Shown: piece by piece, positions 7,249 through 15,330 of the stretch | How positions within the stretch are numbered: the stretch's first letter is position 1 | Layout: every line of letters starts with the position of its first letter | Source of the DNA: an uncultured Pirellulaceae bacterium | Lineage (GTDB): Bacteria; Planctomycetota; Planctomycetia; Pirellulales; Pirellulaceae | Reading direction: 5' to 3' | NCBI GenBank assembly: GCA_937928555.1 | Contig: CALFWR010000072.1 | Location: 31,934-95,933 of the forward strand | Length of the DNA: 64,000 bases | Made by a program: the position numbers and the translations under genes | Notes under the pieces: model-generated | Databases searched by the model: none | What the model was told of the DNA's origin: nothing | What the model saw: only the letters and a program-made list of their open reading frames with translations

Positions 7249-8910
7249 TCAAAAAATCAGTCGCTCAAATCGACCGCTCATGACCGACCAAAGCAACACA
7301 AACAACAAAACCGAAACCATCGCCGGAATAAACACGACATGCCACGTGATCCTCGCTTGAGCCACCGGCGGTTGCGGTTGTTGAGGCAGCGGAGGCTCCG
7401 GAGCGACAACGACCGGGCTACTTGAACCCGTTGAAGTCGCTACGGCAGCGGCCGACGTTTGGTTCGCCAAAGTTTCACTTTCAGCCGTTACGATGTCTCC
7501 AGCAACAGCGGCAGGATCCAATTCGGTGCCCATGTCCACTTTTCTGACTTTGTGAATCGTTGTTTGTTCAGCGGCCGCCGAAGCCTGACTCGCCGGTGCC
7601 GCCGGTGCGGATACGTACCGCAGCGGTGAATCAGGGAACCGTCCAGAAGTTTCCGGATCGGGCTTGGAAGCCTCGGCTTTTTCCTGCTCGCTTTTCCCGC
7701 TGCCTGTATCGTTTAGGTCTTCTTTGGGGTCTTCGTCGTCCTCGTCGTCGTCTTCGTCATCGAAATCAAAGTCACCACTGAGATACTTCGCTCTGGCAAC
7801 GGCATCGGGATCGATTTTGGCAAGCTCTTGAATGTAGTCTTTTGCTTTTGGTAGCGGACAGGCAAACAGGTAGGAGATGATCGGGATCCGCACCCAACTG
7901 TCATCGTCATCGCTATCGCGGAAAATCTGAACTAGCTTTTCCATCACCGTCCAGTCTTTCCAGCGTGCCAAATCCGCGATCACCATGTCGCGAACTTCGT
8001 CGCGATCGAGCACCGTGCGGACCGCTTCGATCAGGCGTTGTTTTGGAATCACCTTGCCTTCGGAAGCATGAAAGCGAACCGCCTGTAGCGCCAACATCGA
8101 ATCGGTAAACTCACACTGGTCGTTCGCCAAAAAGGTCTCCTGAACCAGATCCACACCGGCCTCACCTTTGAGACTCAGGTAACACGCCACCAATGCCTCC
8201 AAGCCCCGCGTCTGCTTGCGGCTACCGGACAGCATCATCTCTTCAAGCATCGGCACATCCTCTGGCTGACCGCAAATACCGAGCATCGTGAAGTACAACC
8301 GTCGTCGATTCGTTGCCGTTTTCTCGTCTTTGATCAAAGCAATCAACTTCTCACGTTCCATCCGATCCTTGAGATCGATCATGTCCGCATAGTCGGCTTT
8401 GGCAAATTCGTCGTAAGCATCGAAGGCCATATCGGGCTCTTCGTCTTCGAAGTACTGCTGAAAGAACGCCAATCGATCGGCACCCTTTTCCGGCAGCTTT
8501 TCCAGGGCAGCAAAGTACTCCATCAGCCGATCGCTGGCCTTCATGGGCGTTGCCCAGTTGATGTTTGGTGGATTGACACCCATCACAACAAAATCTTGCC
8601 CAACCGGATAACGCCCGACAAGCACGGACTCAAACTTCATTCCCGCCCGGACGAGCTTTTTCCCGCGAAAGACTCGCGTGATCTCAAATTTTGAACGAGG
8701 CAACTCCTGGTCGCCTTCTTTCATTTTCGGTGCACGCTCGACCAACCTGGCCGCAACGACGACGTCTTTGGATTTCATCTGGTCGGTAAACGTCAAACCG
8801 ACAGCGTTGCAAAAAGGACAAGCCTCCAGCACCGCAAGCGACGCTACGACTCCGAAAAGGATCAAAACCGCGGTGACCAGAAAGTTTTTGGTTGTCAACA
8901 ATTTACTCAT
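7249..8910 (-). CDS. Signal-peptide protein with HEAT-like helical core and C-terminal membrane anchor
   Basis: I do not recognise a named family. The start is set at MSKLLTTKNF, giving a good signal sequence (LVTAVLILFGVVASLAVLEA) directly followed by a CPFC motif that could be redox active or metal binding. Residues about 180-390 are helical and read like degenerate HEAT repeats (KLIALIKDEK, MLEEMMLSGSRKQTRGLEALVACYL, MVIADLARWKDWTVMEKLVQIF). A strongly acidic stretch DDEDDDEDDEDP follows, then a Ser/Ala/Pro linker, and a C-terminal helix (VVFIPAMVSVLLFVLLWSV) ends close to the stop. It lies between the FtsX-like permease and the DUF4190/DUF3299 gene, all minus strand. A periplasmic protein tethered at the membrane is likely. 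Confidence 0.65.
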   Translation of the reverse strand: MSKLLTTKNFLVTAVLILFGVVASLAVLEACPFCNAVGLTFTDQMKSKDVVVAARLVERAPKMKEGDQELPRSKFEITRVFRGKKLVRAGMKFESVLVGRYPVGQDFVVMGVNPPNINWATPMKASDRLMEYFAALEKLPEKGADRLAFFQQYFEDEEPDMAFDAYDEFAKADYADMIDLKDRMEREKLIALIKDEKTATNRRRLYFTMLGICGQPEDVPMLEEMMLSGSRKQTRGLEALVACYLSLKGEAGVDLVQETFLANDQCEFTDSMLALQAVRFHASEGKVIPKQRLIEAVRTVLDRDEVRDMVIADLARWKDWTVMEKLVQIFRDSDDDDSWVRIPIISYLFACPLPKAKDYIQELAKIDPDAVARAKYLSGDFDFDDEDDDEDDEDPKEDLNDTGSGKSEQEKAEASKPDPETSGRFPDSPLRYVSAPAAPASQASAAAEQTTIHKVRKVDMGTELDPAAVAGDIVTAESETLANQTSAAAVATSTGSSSPVVVAPEPPLPQQPQPPVAQARITWHVVFIPAMVSVLLFVLLWSVMSGRFERLIF

Positions 8911-9077
8911 GGACGGGTTATCCGTGCCCGGGAAAAACAGGCCCAGATTATATCGCATTGGCTTCAAACCCCAGCCCCGAAACCGGCTTTTTTTTGTGAC
9001 CGGAAGGTCAGGAATTTACGGTTAGCCCACAATTATTGTTCACAACAGACCAAAATTGGATCGCCCCTTATCTGGGC

Positions 9078-10793
9078 CTATTTACCCAGCGATGCCGACA
9101 CGTCAGTGCGATAAGCAGAAATCGCCGGGTAGATCCCGACCAAGATCGCCAGCAAGACCAAACCGGGCACCACCAGCAACTCCGGAGAAACCGTGACCGC
9201 AGAAAGCCAACCCGGCAATGTGCTACCACCAGGAAGAAAGGCCAATGGAATCGAAGGGGCCAGATCAAAGAATCCAACCTGGATGCCGGTTCGGTCTTCA
9301 ATCATCGGCGCCATCATCGCGTTCAAGCCATGTCCGGCGACCCAACCGATGATTCCCGCCGCGATCGCCATCAACACCGACTCGCAAAGCATAATCATCA
9401 GGACTTTGCTGCGGCTGGCTCCCAACGCTCGCATGACCGCAATTTCGTGACGACGCTGCGTCATCGAGTTGTAGATCCCAACCAGAATGCTGATCGAAGA
9501 CACCACGCAAATCAACAACGTCAACGCCAACAACAGCTTTTGAATCGGATCAACGAAAACCGAAAACAGGCGAAAGACCTCGGACACGGGATTGACCGCC
9601 ATCGCAGCATCCTGGGATCGCTCTGGCGTGAACGGAGTCCAGTTCAAGGTCGTCTTCAAATCACCCTGTTCGATTTGCTTGGGCAGGAACTCTCCAACCA
9701 CGTCGGCTTCACCTTCGCGGACTTCGCCACGAATCAATAGCGATGTGATCTCCCGCCTTTCGACCGGCAGGCGGGCAGGCACTGCGGTCGCGATGTTCAG
9801 CTCTGCATCGGAAACCGGTTCGTCCGCGTCAACGACTTCTCCGGCAGCCCTGGCTTCCCTGTCTTCTCTCACCCGTTTGGCAATTCCACGCGGCGAATCG
9901 TCCTTGATTGGCTTGGTGTGGTCTTCCATCAAAAAGAAGCCTTCCATGTTCAGAAACAGAACACGGTCGTTGGGCGTCCCGCTGGGTTCCAGAATCCCGA
10001 CGATGTAAAAGTCCGTTTCATGCAGATGAGAACCGGAACTGTTGGGGTCACCGTGGGTCGGCTGAATCGTGTCGCCAATCTTCAACCCGCTTTGACTGGC
10101 GACCACCGAACCAATGACGACTTCGTTGAACCCGTGCTCACGGTTGTATTCTTCGAACGGGCGGCCGTCGGCGAACTCGAGTTTTCTTTCGGTATCGACA
10201 TCCAGAACCAATTCGGTAAAGAACGATGGCTTGGTTGCGACGCAGCGAAACTGCTGCGTCATGTCTTCGTTGACCCAAAAATCGCCCAGCCCAATCGGCA
10301 CCACCGTGTGAACCCAACTGTCAAACAGACCGCCTTCATTGATCTGCATCTTTTCCAGTTGCTGAAAATCAAGCGAGGCTTTTGCCAGCTGACCGCCGAG
10401 CGCACCGACGCCCCCCAGCGGACCGGCCAACTGCGACTGAATCGCCAACAGTTCCTGCTCCTGCTGATGTACGACGTTGACCAACGAGTGCTGCATTTCT
10501 TGCTGGCGTTGCTCTTTTTCTGCAAAAGCCAGATAGAACTCGTAAGGAATATTTTCAACCGGCGGCGCGAGGTAGAAAACGCTGCTCATCGTCAACTGCA
10601 CCGCACCACCGCGAGCACCAACAAGAACGTTGTACCCAAAAGTACTGTTACTCTGAAACGTTTTGGAAACGATCCCGTGAATGGAAATCACAGAGATCAC
10701 CATCATGATCCCGAGGGCCATCGAGAGAATCGTCAAAAACGATCCCAAGCCGCGATGCTGAATGCTACGCCAAGCAATTTTGAATACGTTCAT
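9078..10793 (-). CDS. FtsX/MacB-type ABC transporter permease
   Basis: A 571-residue permease with the FtsX/MacB layout: one N-terminal membrane helix (FLTILSMALGIMMVISVISI), a large extracytoplasmic domain of about 350 residues with a Gln-rich helical part, and three C-terminal helices including RHEIAVMRALGASRSKVLMI, the usual FtsX coupling segment. The segment NVLVGARGGAVQLTMSSVFY near residue 50 resembles permeases found beside DUF3299 genes in other bacteria. Its start codon overlaps the stop of the ATPase gene by four bases (ATGA), typical of a functional pair. Such exporters move lipoproteins, peptides or metals, or transmit mechanical force. The substrate is unknown; the DUF3299 neighbours make metal homeostasis a possibility. 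Confidence 0.85.
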   Translation of the reverse strand: MNVFKIAWRSIQHRGLGSFLTILSMALGIMMVISVISIHGIVSKTFQSNSTFGYNVLVGARGGAVQLTMSSVFYLAPPVENIPYEFYLAFAEKEQRQQEMQHSLVNVVHQQEQELLAIQSQLAGPLGGVGALGGQLAKASLDFQQLEKMQINEGGLFDSWVHTVVPIGLGDFWVNEDMTQQFRCVATKPSFFTELVLDVDTERKLEFADGRPFEEYNREHGFNEVVIGSVVASQSGLKIGDTIQPTHGDPNSSGSHLHETDFYIVGILEPSGTPNDRVLFLNMEGFFLMEDHTKPIKDDSPRGIAKRVREDREARAAGEVVDADEPVSDAELNIATAVPARLPVERREITSLLIRGEVREGEADVVGEFLPKQIEQGDLKTTLNWTPFTPERSQDAAMAVNPVSEVFRLFSVFVDPIQKLLLALTLLICVVSSISILVGIYNSMTQRRHEIAVMRALGASRSKVLMIMLCESVLMAIAAGIIGWVAGHGLNAMMAPMIEDRTGIQVGFFDLAPSIPLAFLPGGSTLPGWLSAVTVSPELLVVPGLVLLAILVGIYPAISAYRTDVSASLGK

Positions 10794-11491
10794 TTGTCGC
10801 CTCCCGCTGCTGCGGCTTGCCGAGCCCGGGCGACGACCCGATTCAGCTCCTCAAGTTCCACCACGCGGTCGAATTGCGATGACACTTCTATCGAGTGCGT
10901 CACCATCAGCATTGCGATGTTTTCGCTGCGGCACGTTTCGCGGATCAGGTCCACAACCTGCTGCTGATTCTGCGGATCCACGTTCGCCGTTGGCTCGTCG
11001 GCAAGCAACAGGGCAGGGCGGTTGGCCACCGCGCGGGCGACCGCCACACGCTGCTTTTCTCCGACCGACATCTGGTGCGGCTTGTTGTTCAAGCGATGAC
11101 CAAGCCCAACTTTTTCCAGCAGCTCTTTGGCCCGCGCCGGCGACGAGCGTTTCGCACCAAAACTGATTCCCAGCAGCACGTTTTCCATCGCCGAAAACCC
11201 GTCCAGCAAGTTAAACGTCTGAAAAACGTAGCCGATTTTGTCCGCTCGAATTCGATCGCGTGTCGATTCACTGAACTTCGTCAGCTCCACTGCGTCTAGG
11301 ATTACTTTGCCGCTGTCGGGTTTTGTGATGCCCGAGATGATGTGCAGCAATGTTGTCTTGCCGCAGCCCGAAGGCCCCACCAAAACCACTTGCTCGCCAG
11401 CGGGAATTTCGAAAGTGGGCACGTCAAGGATCGGAACCCGCTCGCCGTCTGGCTGGACGAAACTTTTTTTGATGTCTTCCAGTTTGAGCAT
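10790..11491 (-). CDS. ABC transporter ATP-binding protein, LolD/MacB-like
   Basis: A 233-residue stand-alone ABC ATPase. Walker A is GPSGCGKTTLL, the Q-loop region is VFQTFNLLDGF, the signature is MSVGEKQRVAVARA (Met in place of the usual Leu), Walker B is LLLADEPTANVD and the H-loop is MVTHS. This is the LolD/MacB/FtsE group that pairs with FtsX-type permeases, and the next gene is exactly such a permease with a 4-base overlap. It is the first gene of the minus-strand cluster that continues to 5823. A promoter is expected in the 100 bp between here and the oxygenase gene, but I could not point to a convincing box. Confidence 0.9.
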   Translation of the reverse strand: MLKLEDIKKSFVQPDGERVPILDVPTFEIPAGEQVVLVGPSGCGKTTLLHIISGITKPDSGKVILDAVELTKFSESTRDRIRADKIGYVFQTFNLLDGFSAMENVLLGISFGAKRSSPARAKELLEKVGLGHRLNNKPHQMSVGEKQRVAVARAVANRPALLLADEPTANVDPQNQQQVVDLIRETCRSENIAMLMVTHSIEVSSQFDRVVELEELNRVVARARQAAAAGGDK

Positions 11492-11591
11492 AAAAAATTG
11501 GAGAGTCCGTAGAAGTGCAAACGCCGGAGATCAGTTGACTACCGTAACCGATTTCCTTGCTACGAAAAGTACGCTGCGGGGTTCGGGACTT

Positions 11592-12290
11592 TCAAAAAGC
11601 CATCCACCGCTGGACCGGCGGCATCAAAGTCTCATGCCCGGCGCTGTCTTTGAGCGTAACGACAATGTCGCCGGAAATCGAAATCCTCGGCTGATCCGTC
11701 AGGTTGGGGGCAGTCGAATGCAACGTCCTGGACGGAAACACCAGAATCTCGTCCTCAACCGGTTCGACGTAAATCCGATTAAGCGTCCTTGGGCCGGGAG
11801 TCTTCAGGATCCCCAGCGATTCTTTGGCCAGCGTAAAGAGCCCCGCAGCGAATTCGTTGGGGTGCGTCGCGACACTAAAGTAAATCCCGCCCCCTTCGGT
11901 GGGCTTTTGCAGGTAGTAGGCAAACGACAAGTGCGACTGAAGGTGAGCGTGCTCGAAAATTCGCTCGCCTTCGTGGCTGATCGTGGCCCAAGAACGCTGG
12001 AACCAAAATGCCAATTGCTCCGTGTCGAGCCCCAACCCGGCCACGTAACTGCGAACCGAAACACCAATCGCTGCAAACAGATCTGCAAACGCTTCGTGCG
12101 AGAAAAGAAACTCGGATCCCGAAACGTCGCCCAGCCACGCCTCTTCTTCGCCCCGGGAACGCTTGTCGTTCTTTTCCAGATCGAGAATCAATTCGGCAAG
12201 CTGGCGTCGCTGTTGGTCTGCCACAGCCAATCGCTGGCGAAACACCGAAAGCGCAAACAAGTCCAAAAATTCGCCTTGTTCCTCGCCCAT
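11592..12290 (-). CDS. Putative 2OG-Fe(II) oxygenase (TIGR02466-like)
   Basis: The protein has 232 residues from the ATG at 12290; a TTG at 12323 would add 11. The C-terminal half carries the pattern of the TIGR02466 / 2OG-Fe(II) oxygenase family: EHAHLQSHLSFAYYLQ gives the first iron-binding His region, GGGIYFS follows, and EILVFPSRTLHSTAPN with RISISGDI gives the distal His and the 2-oxoglutarate-binding Arg. The N-terminal half is helical and rich in Gln and Glu. It lies 47 bases after smpB on the same strand. The substrate of this family is not known to me. Iron-dependent dioxygenase fold: fairly confident; reaction: unknown. Confidence 0.7.
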   Translation of the reverse strand: MGEEQGEFLDLFALSVFRQRLAVADQQRRQLAELILDLEKNDKRSRGEEEAWLGDVSGSEFLFSHEAFADLFAAIGVSVRSYVAGLGLDTEQLAFWFQRSWATISHEGERIFEHAHLQSHLSFAYYLQKPTEGGGIYFSVATHPNEFAAGLFTLAKESLGILKTPGPRTLNRIYVEPVEDEILVFPSRTLHSTAPNLTDQPRISISGDIVVTLKDSAGHETLMPPVQRWMAF

Positions 12291-12337
12291 TAGAATCTGT
12301 TTCTGTTCTGGTTGCCGATGCAATTGAAACGATGGAA

Positions 12338-12886
12338 CTACCGTCGTGCGGCTTTCATTTGTCGGTCGATCTGCCGCTTCGCATCCTGCTTCCGCAATGT
12401 CTCGCGTTTGTCATGCGTCTTCTTACCGCGAGCGACAGCAATCATCAGCTTCGCGATGCCGCGCTCATTAAAGTAAGCCTTCAGCGGGACGATCGTCAGC
12501 CCGCCGGAAGTTGCCTTGATTCCAAGCCGCTCAAGTTCTTTCTTTTTCACTAACAGTTTGCGGCGGCGTTTCGGGTCGTGGTTCCAAAGATTCGCCTGGC
12601 GGAACTCGCCGATGTCGGCCCCCACAAGCCATAGCTCATCGCCCTGGTAGCGGACGTAAGCCTCTTCGAGGGAAAGCTTCCCATCGCGGAGGGCTTTGAC
12701 TTCGCTGCCATGCAGTACGATGCCGCATTCGAGCTTTTCCAGCAACTCATAATTGTGCCGAGCCTTGCGGTTCTCTGCGATCTGCTTGTTCCTGCTGGCC
12801 GCGGCACCCTTCTTTTTGGCGGGTTTGTTTTGCGAGGTCGGCTTGGATCCGGATTTTTTCTTCTTCTTTGACATTGTTTTCATCAT
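12338..12886 (-). CDS. smpB: SsrA-binding protein SmpB
   Basis: SmpB binds tmRNA and delivers it to stalled ribosomes for trans-translation. The conserved core is complete: [57 protein letters not shown] and the C-terminal tail [18 protein letters not shown] that mimics an mRNA and anticodon in the A site. The protein is 182 residues, longer than the usual 150-160, because of a Lys/Ser/Ala-rich leader of about 35 residues ([22 protein letters not shown]). The start could be 12886 or the Met at 12874; neither has a clear ribosome-binding site. No ssrA (tmRNA) gene was recognised nearby. It is divergent from lipA. Confidence 0.95.
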   Translation of the reverse strand: MMKTMSKKKKKSGSKPTSQNKPAKKKGAAASRNKQIAENRKARHNYELLEKLECGIVLHGSEVKALRDGKLSLEEAYVRYQGDELWLVGADIGEFRQANLWNHDPKRRRKLLVKKKELERLGIKATSGGLTIVPLKAYFNERGIAKLMIAVARGKKTHDKRETLRKQDAKRQIDRQMKAARR

Positions 12887-13052
12887 AACGCACAGCCAGC
12901 CAGATCCAACGGATATAGAAATTCGTGAACTCAGCGGATAAACTAAAATCTGTTATTTGGCAAATCACCGCTGTATTGAGCGTCCGACGGCAACAACGGC
13001 AGGCTTTGGATGTGCGTCAGCCCGCATGGGCGGCCTCAAAACTGGAGAATTC

Positions 13053-14021
13053 ATGTCTCAACTCCCAATCGTCAACCCCTCGGAAGAATCTCCGTCCGCT
13101 GGCAGCAGCGGTGGCGGAGGTGCCTGCGGCGGAGCAAGCTTTCCCGATCAGGCCGAAATGAGCCCCACCGGTCGCCTGCCGAAATGGCTTAAACGCCAGG
13201 TCCCCAAAGGCAACCACGTCAACCATACCGCCAAACTTCTGGACGAACTTCGACTGGAGACAGTCTGCGACAACGCCCGCTGCCCCAACCGAATGGAGTG
13301 CTACTCCCAGCAAACCGCGACGTTTATGGTCTTGGGCAACACCTGCACGAGGCCCTGCGGTTTTTGTGCCGTCAAACGCGGACGCCCCGAAGCCCTCGAA
13401 TTGGACGAACCGCAGCGCCTCGCCGAAGCCGCCGTTCGACTTGGGCTCAAACACGTGGTCATCACATCGGTGACCCGCGATGACCTGCCCGATGGCGGCG
13501 CCGAGCACTTCTATCAATGCATCAAAGCCGTCCGCGAGAGATGCGATGCGTCTGTCGAAGTCCTCACGCCGGACTTTCTCAACAATCCTGAGGCACTGAT
13601 GCGGGTCGTCGAAGCCAAACCCGAGGTCTTCAATCACAACACCGAAACCGTACCGAGACTTTACCGCCGTGTCCGCGGCCCAAAAAGCGATTACAAATGG
13701 ACCCTGGAAATGCTTCGTCTGGTCAAGCAAGCCGATCCCGAAATTCGCACCAAAAGCGGCCTGATGCTGGGGCTGGGCGAGACCCGTGACGAGCTTCTCG
13801 ATGTGCTGGCGGATCTGCGTGGAATCGACTGCGATTTTTTGACCCTCGGCCAGTATCTTCAACCGTCCACCGACCGCTATTTGCCGGTAGTTCGCTACGT
13901 AACTCCGGAAGAATTTGACGAACTGGGCCAATCCGCCAAAATGCTTGGGTTCCGCAAAGTTGCCAGCGGGCCGTTTGTGCGAAGCAGCTTCCACGCCCGC
14001 GACATGGTTGAAAACGGCTAA
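13053..14021 (+). CDS. lipA: Lipoyl synthase LipA
   Basis: LipA is a radical-SAM enzyme that inserts two sulfurs into the octanoyl group on lipoyl domains of 2-oxoacid dehydrogenases and GcvH. Both iron-sulfur sites are visible: the auxiliary cluster CDNARCPNRMEC (CX4CX5C) and the radical-SAM motif CTRPCGFC (CX3CX2C). Further conserved pieces are ITSVTRDDLPDGGA, NHNTETVPRLYRRVR, TKSGLMLGLGE and LTLGQYLQPS. The start at 13053 is set by GGAG five bases upstream of MSQLPIVNP, giving 322 residues. The first 35 residues are a Ser/Gly-rich leader with GGGACGGASF. It is followed at 5 bases by thiS and then thiG, so the three genes probably form one transcript. Confidence 0.95.
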   Translation: MSQLPIVNPSEESPSAGSSGGGGACGGASFPDQAEMSPTGRLPKWLKRQVPKGNHVNHTAKLLDELRLETVCDNARCPNRMECYSQQTATFMVLGNTCTRPCGFCAVKRGRPEALELDEPQRLAEAAVRLGLKHVVITSVTRDDLPDGGAEHFYQCIKAVRERCDASVEVLTPDFLNNPEALMRVVEAKPEVFNHNTETVPRLYRRVRGPKSDYKWTLEMLRLVKQADPEIRTKSGLMLGLGETRDELLDVLADLRGIDCDFLTLGQYLQPSTDRYLPVVRYVTPEEFDELGQSAKMLGFRKVASGPFVRSSFHARDMVENG

Positions 14022-14026
14022 ATTCA

Positions 14027-14269
14027 ATGAGCGAAATCGAAGTTCCGCAAATTGAGGTTTGGGTCAATGGCGAAATCAGCCACGTCGCCGCTGGCTGGAC
14101 CATTGAACAACTTTTGCTTGAGCGGAGAAAACAGAAAGGCCAGCCAGAAAGCTTCAAAGCTCTGGCGGTCGAAATAAACGGAGAATTGCTGCCTTGTTCG
14201 CAGTACGCATCCACCAAACTTTGCGACGCAGACCAAATCGAAGTCGTCACTCTCGTTGGCGGTGGATAA
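14027..14269 (+). CDS. thiS: Sulfur carrier protein ThiS
   Basis: This is an 80-residue ubiquitin-fold protein ending in GGG, the C-terminal Gly-Gly that is adenylated and turned into a thiocarboxylate to donate sulfur for thiazole synthesis. Visible family features are VNGEISHVAAGWTIEQLLLE at the start, VEINGELLP in the middle and DQIEVVTLVGGG at the end. Five bases separate it from lipA upstream and nine from thiG downstream. MoaD-like proteins look similar, but the adjacent thiG settles the assignment. The adenylating enzyme ThiF and the oxidase or lyase ThiO/ThiH are not in the window. Confidence 0.92.
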   Translation: MSEIEVPQIEVWVNGEISHVAAGWTIEQLLLERRKQKGQPESFKALAVEINGELLPCSQYASTKLCDADQIEVVTLVGGG

Positions 14270-14278
14270 ACTCTGTAG

Positions 14279-15142
14279 ATGCCCCAAACGAAGCCCAATT
14301 TGCAAACCGCGCAAACCGTTCCAGACCAAAGCCTGACGATCGGAACCCATGTGCTCAACAGCCGCCTGATTCTCGGAACAGGCCTGTTTGACTCATTCGA
14401 AACCATGCAGGCAGCCATCGACGCCAGCGGCACAAACTGCGTGACCATCGCAATTCGCCGCGAAAGGCTCAACGATAGCGACACCCGGAACATTCTTGAT
14501 TTTATTGATCACCAAAAAATCACCCTCCTTCCCAACACCGCCGGCAGCTACGACGCAACCACCGCAGTTCGCTACGCTCGCATGGGTCGCGCGATCCTCG
14601 AAAATCTGGAGAACCCCGGCCACAACTGGGTCAAACTCGAAGTGCTCGGAGACACCCGAACACTGCTGCCGGACCCCTTCGAACTCTTAAAAGCCACGGA
14701 AACCTTGGCCTCCGAGGGTTTCGAAGTTCTCTGCTACTCCAATGACGACCCTGTTGTGGCTCGTCGCCTAAAAGATGCCGGTGCCACCGCCGTTATGCCC
14801 GCCGGGAGTCCCATCGGGTCGGGCCTTGGACTGGTCAACCAGAACGCCCATCGCCTGATCATTGCCGACCTCAAACGTAATGACCCGGATTATCCGGTAA
14901 TTCTTGATGCCGGAGTGGGAACAGCAAGCGATGCTACCATTGCCATGGAAATCGGTTTTGACGCTGTGCTACTCAACAGTGCAGTCGCACATGCCCAATC
15001 GCCGATTACAATGTCGTCTGCCATGAAATTTTCTGTAATAGCAGGTAAGCTGGCCGCGGATGCCGGACGAATGGTCAAATCCCCCTATGGAGCTGCGAGC
15101 ACTCCCGAGATTGGGGTCATTTCCGACCATAAACCCAGTTAA
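14279..15142 (+). CDS. thiG: Thiazole synthase ThiG
   Basis: ThiG is a TIM-barrel enzyme that condenses 1-deoxyxylulose-5-phosphate, dehydroglycine and ThiS-thiocarboxylate to make the thiazole phosphate of thiamine. Motifs seen: LILGTGLFDSFETMQAAIDA, VTIAIRRERL, LLPNTAGSYDATTAVRYARM, WVKLEVLGDTRTLLPD (catalytic Lys region), VMPAGSPIGSGLGL and the phosphate-binding ILDAGVGTASDATIAMEIGFD. At 287 residues it has about 20 extra residues at the N-terminus compared with typical ThiG. It directly follows thiS. I looked for a TPP riboswitch upstream of lipA and of thiS and saw none, so this unit may not respond to thiamine in the usual way. Confidence 0.95.
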   Translation: MPQTKPNLQTAQTVPDQSLTIGTHVLNSRLILGTGLFDSFETMQAAIDASGTNCVTIAIRRERLNDSDTRNILDFIDHQKITLLPNTAGSYDATTAVRYARMGRAILENLENPGHNWVKLEVLGDTRTLLPDPFELLKATETLASEGFEVLCYSNDDPVVARRLKDAGATAVMPAGSPIGSGLGLVNQNAHRLIIADLKRNDPDYPVILDAGVGTASDATIAMEIGFDAVLLNSAVAHAQSPITMSSAMKFSVIAGKLAADAGRMVKSPYGAASTPEIGVISDHKPS

Positions 15143-15330
15143 AGGCGAATTTTAGGAATAATCTGATTTTAACGGCAGCCCATCGGCCAGACATTAACAC
15201 CCAACTTACCTAACCTTTCTCAGCCAATTTCCTTGACCACTGATTAGCCAGCGGTTATAAGTTAGAGGTTCAGTGCTTTCCCAAGCGCCGAATTGCTTCA
15301 TGCTTCAATTTGACAACTTTGAGTGACGTA

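Noticed and set aside
12338..12960. tmRNA gene near smpB
   Set aside because: No tRNA-like ends or tag-coding sequence could be recognised in the flanking non-coding DNA.
12887..13052. TPP riboswitch upstream of lipA-thiS-thiG
   Set aside because: The CTGAGA and ACCTGA core boxes are not present on the plus strand.
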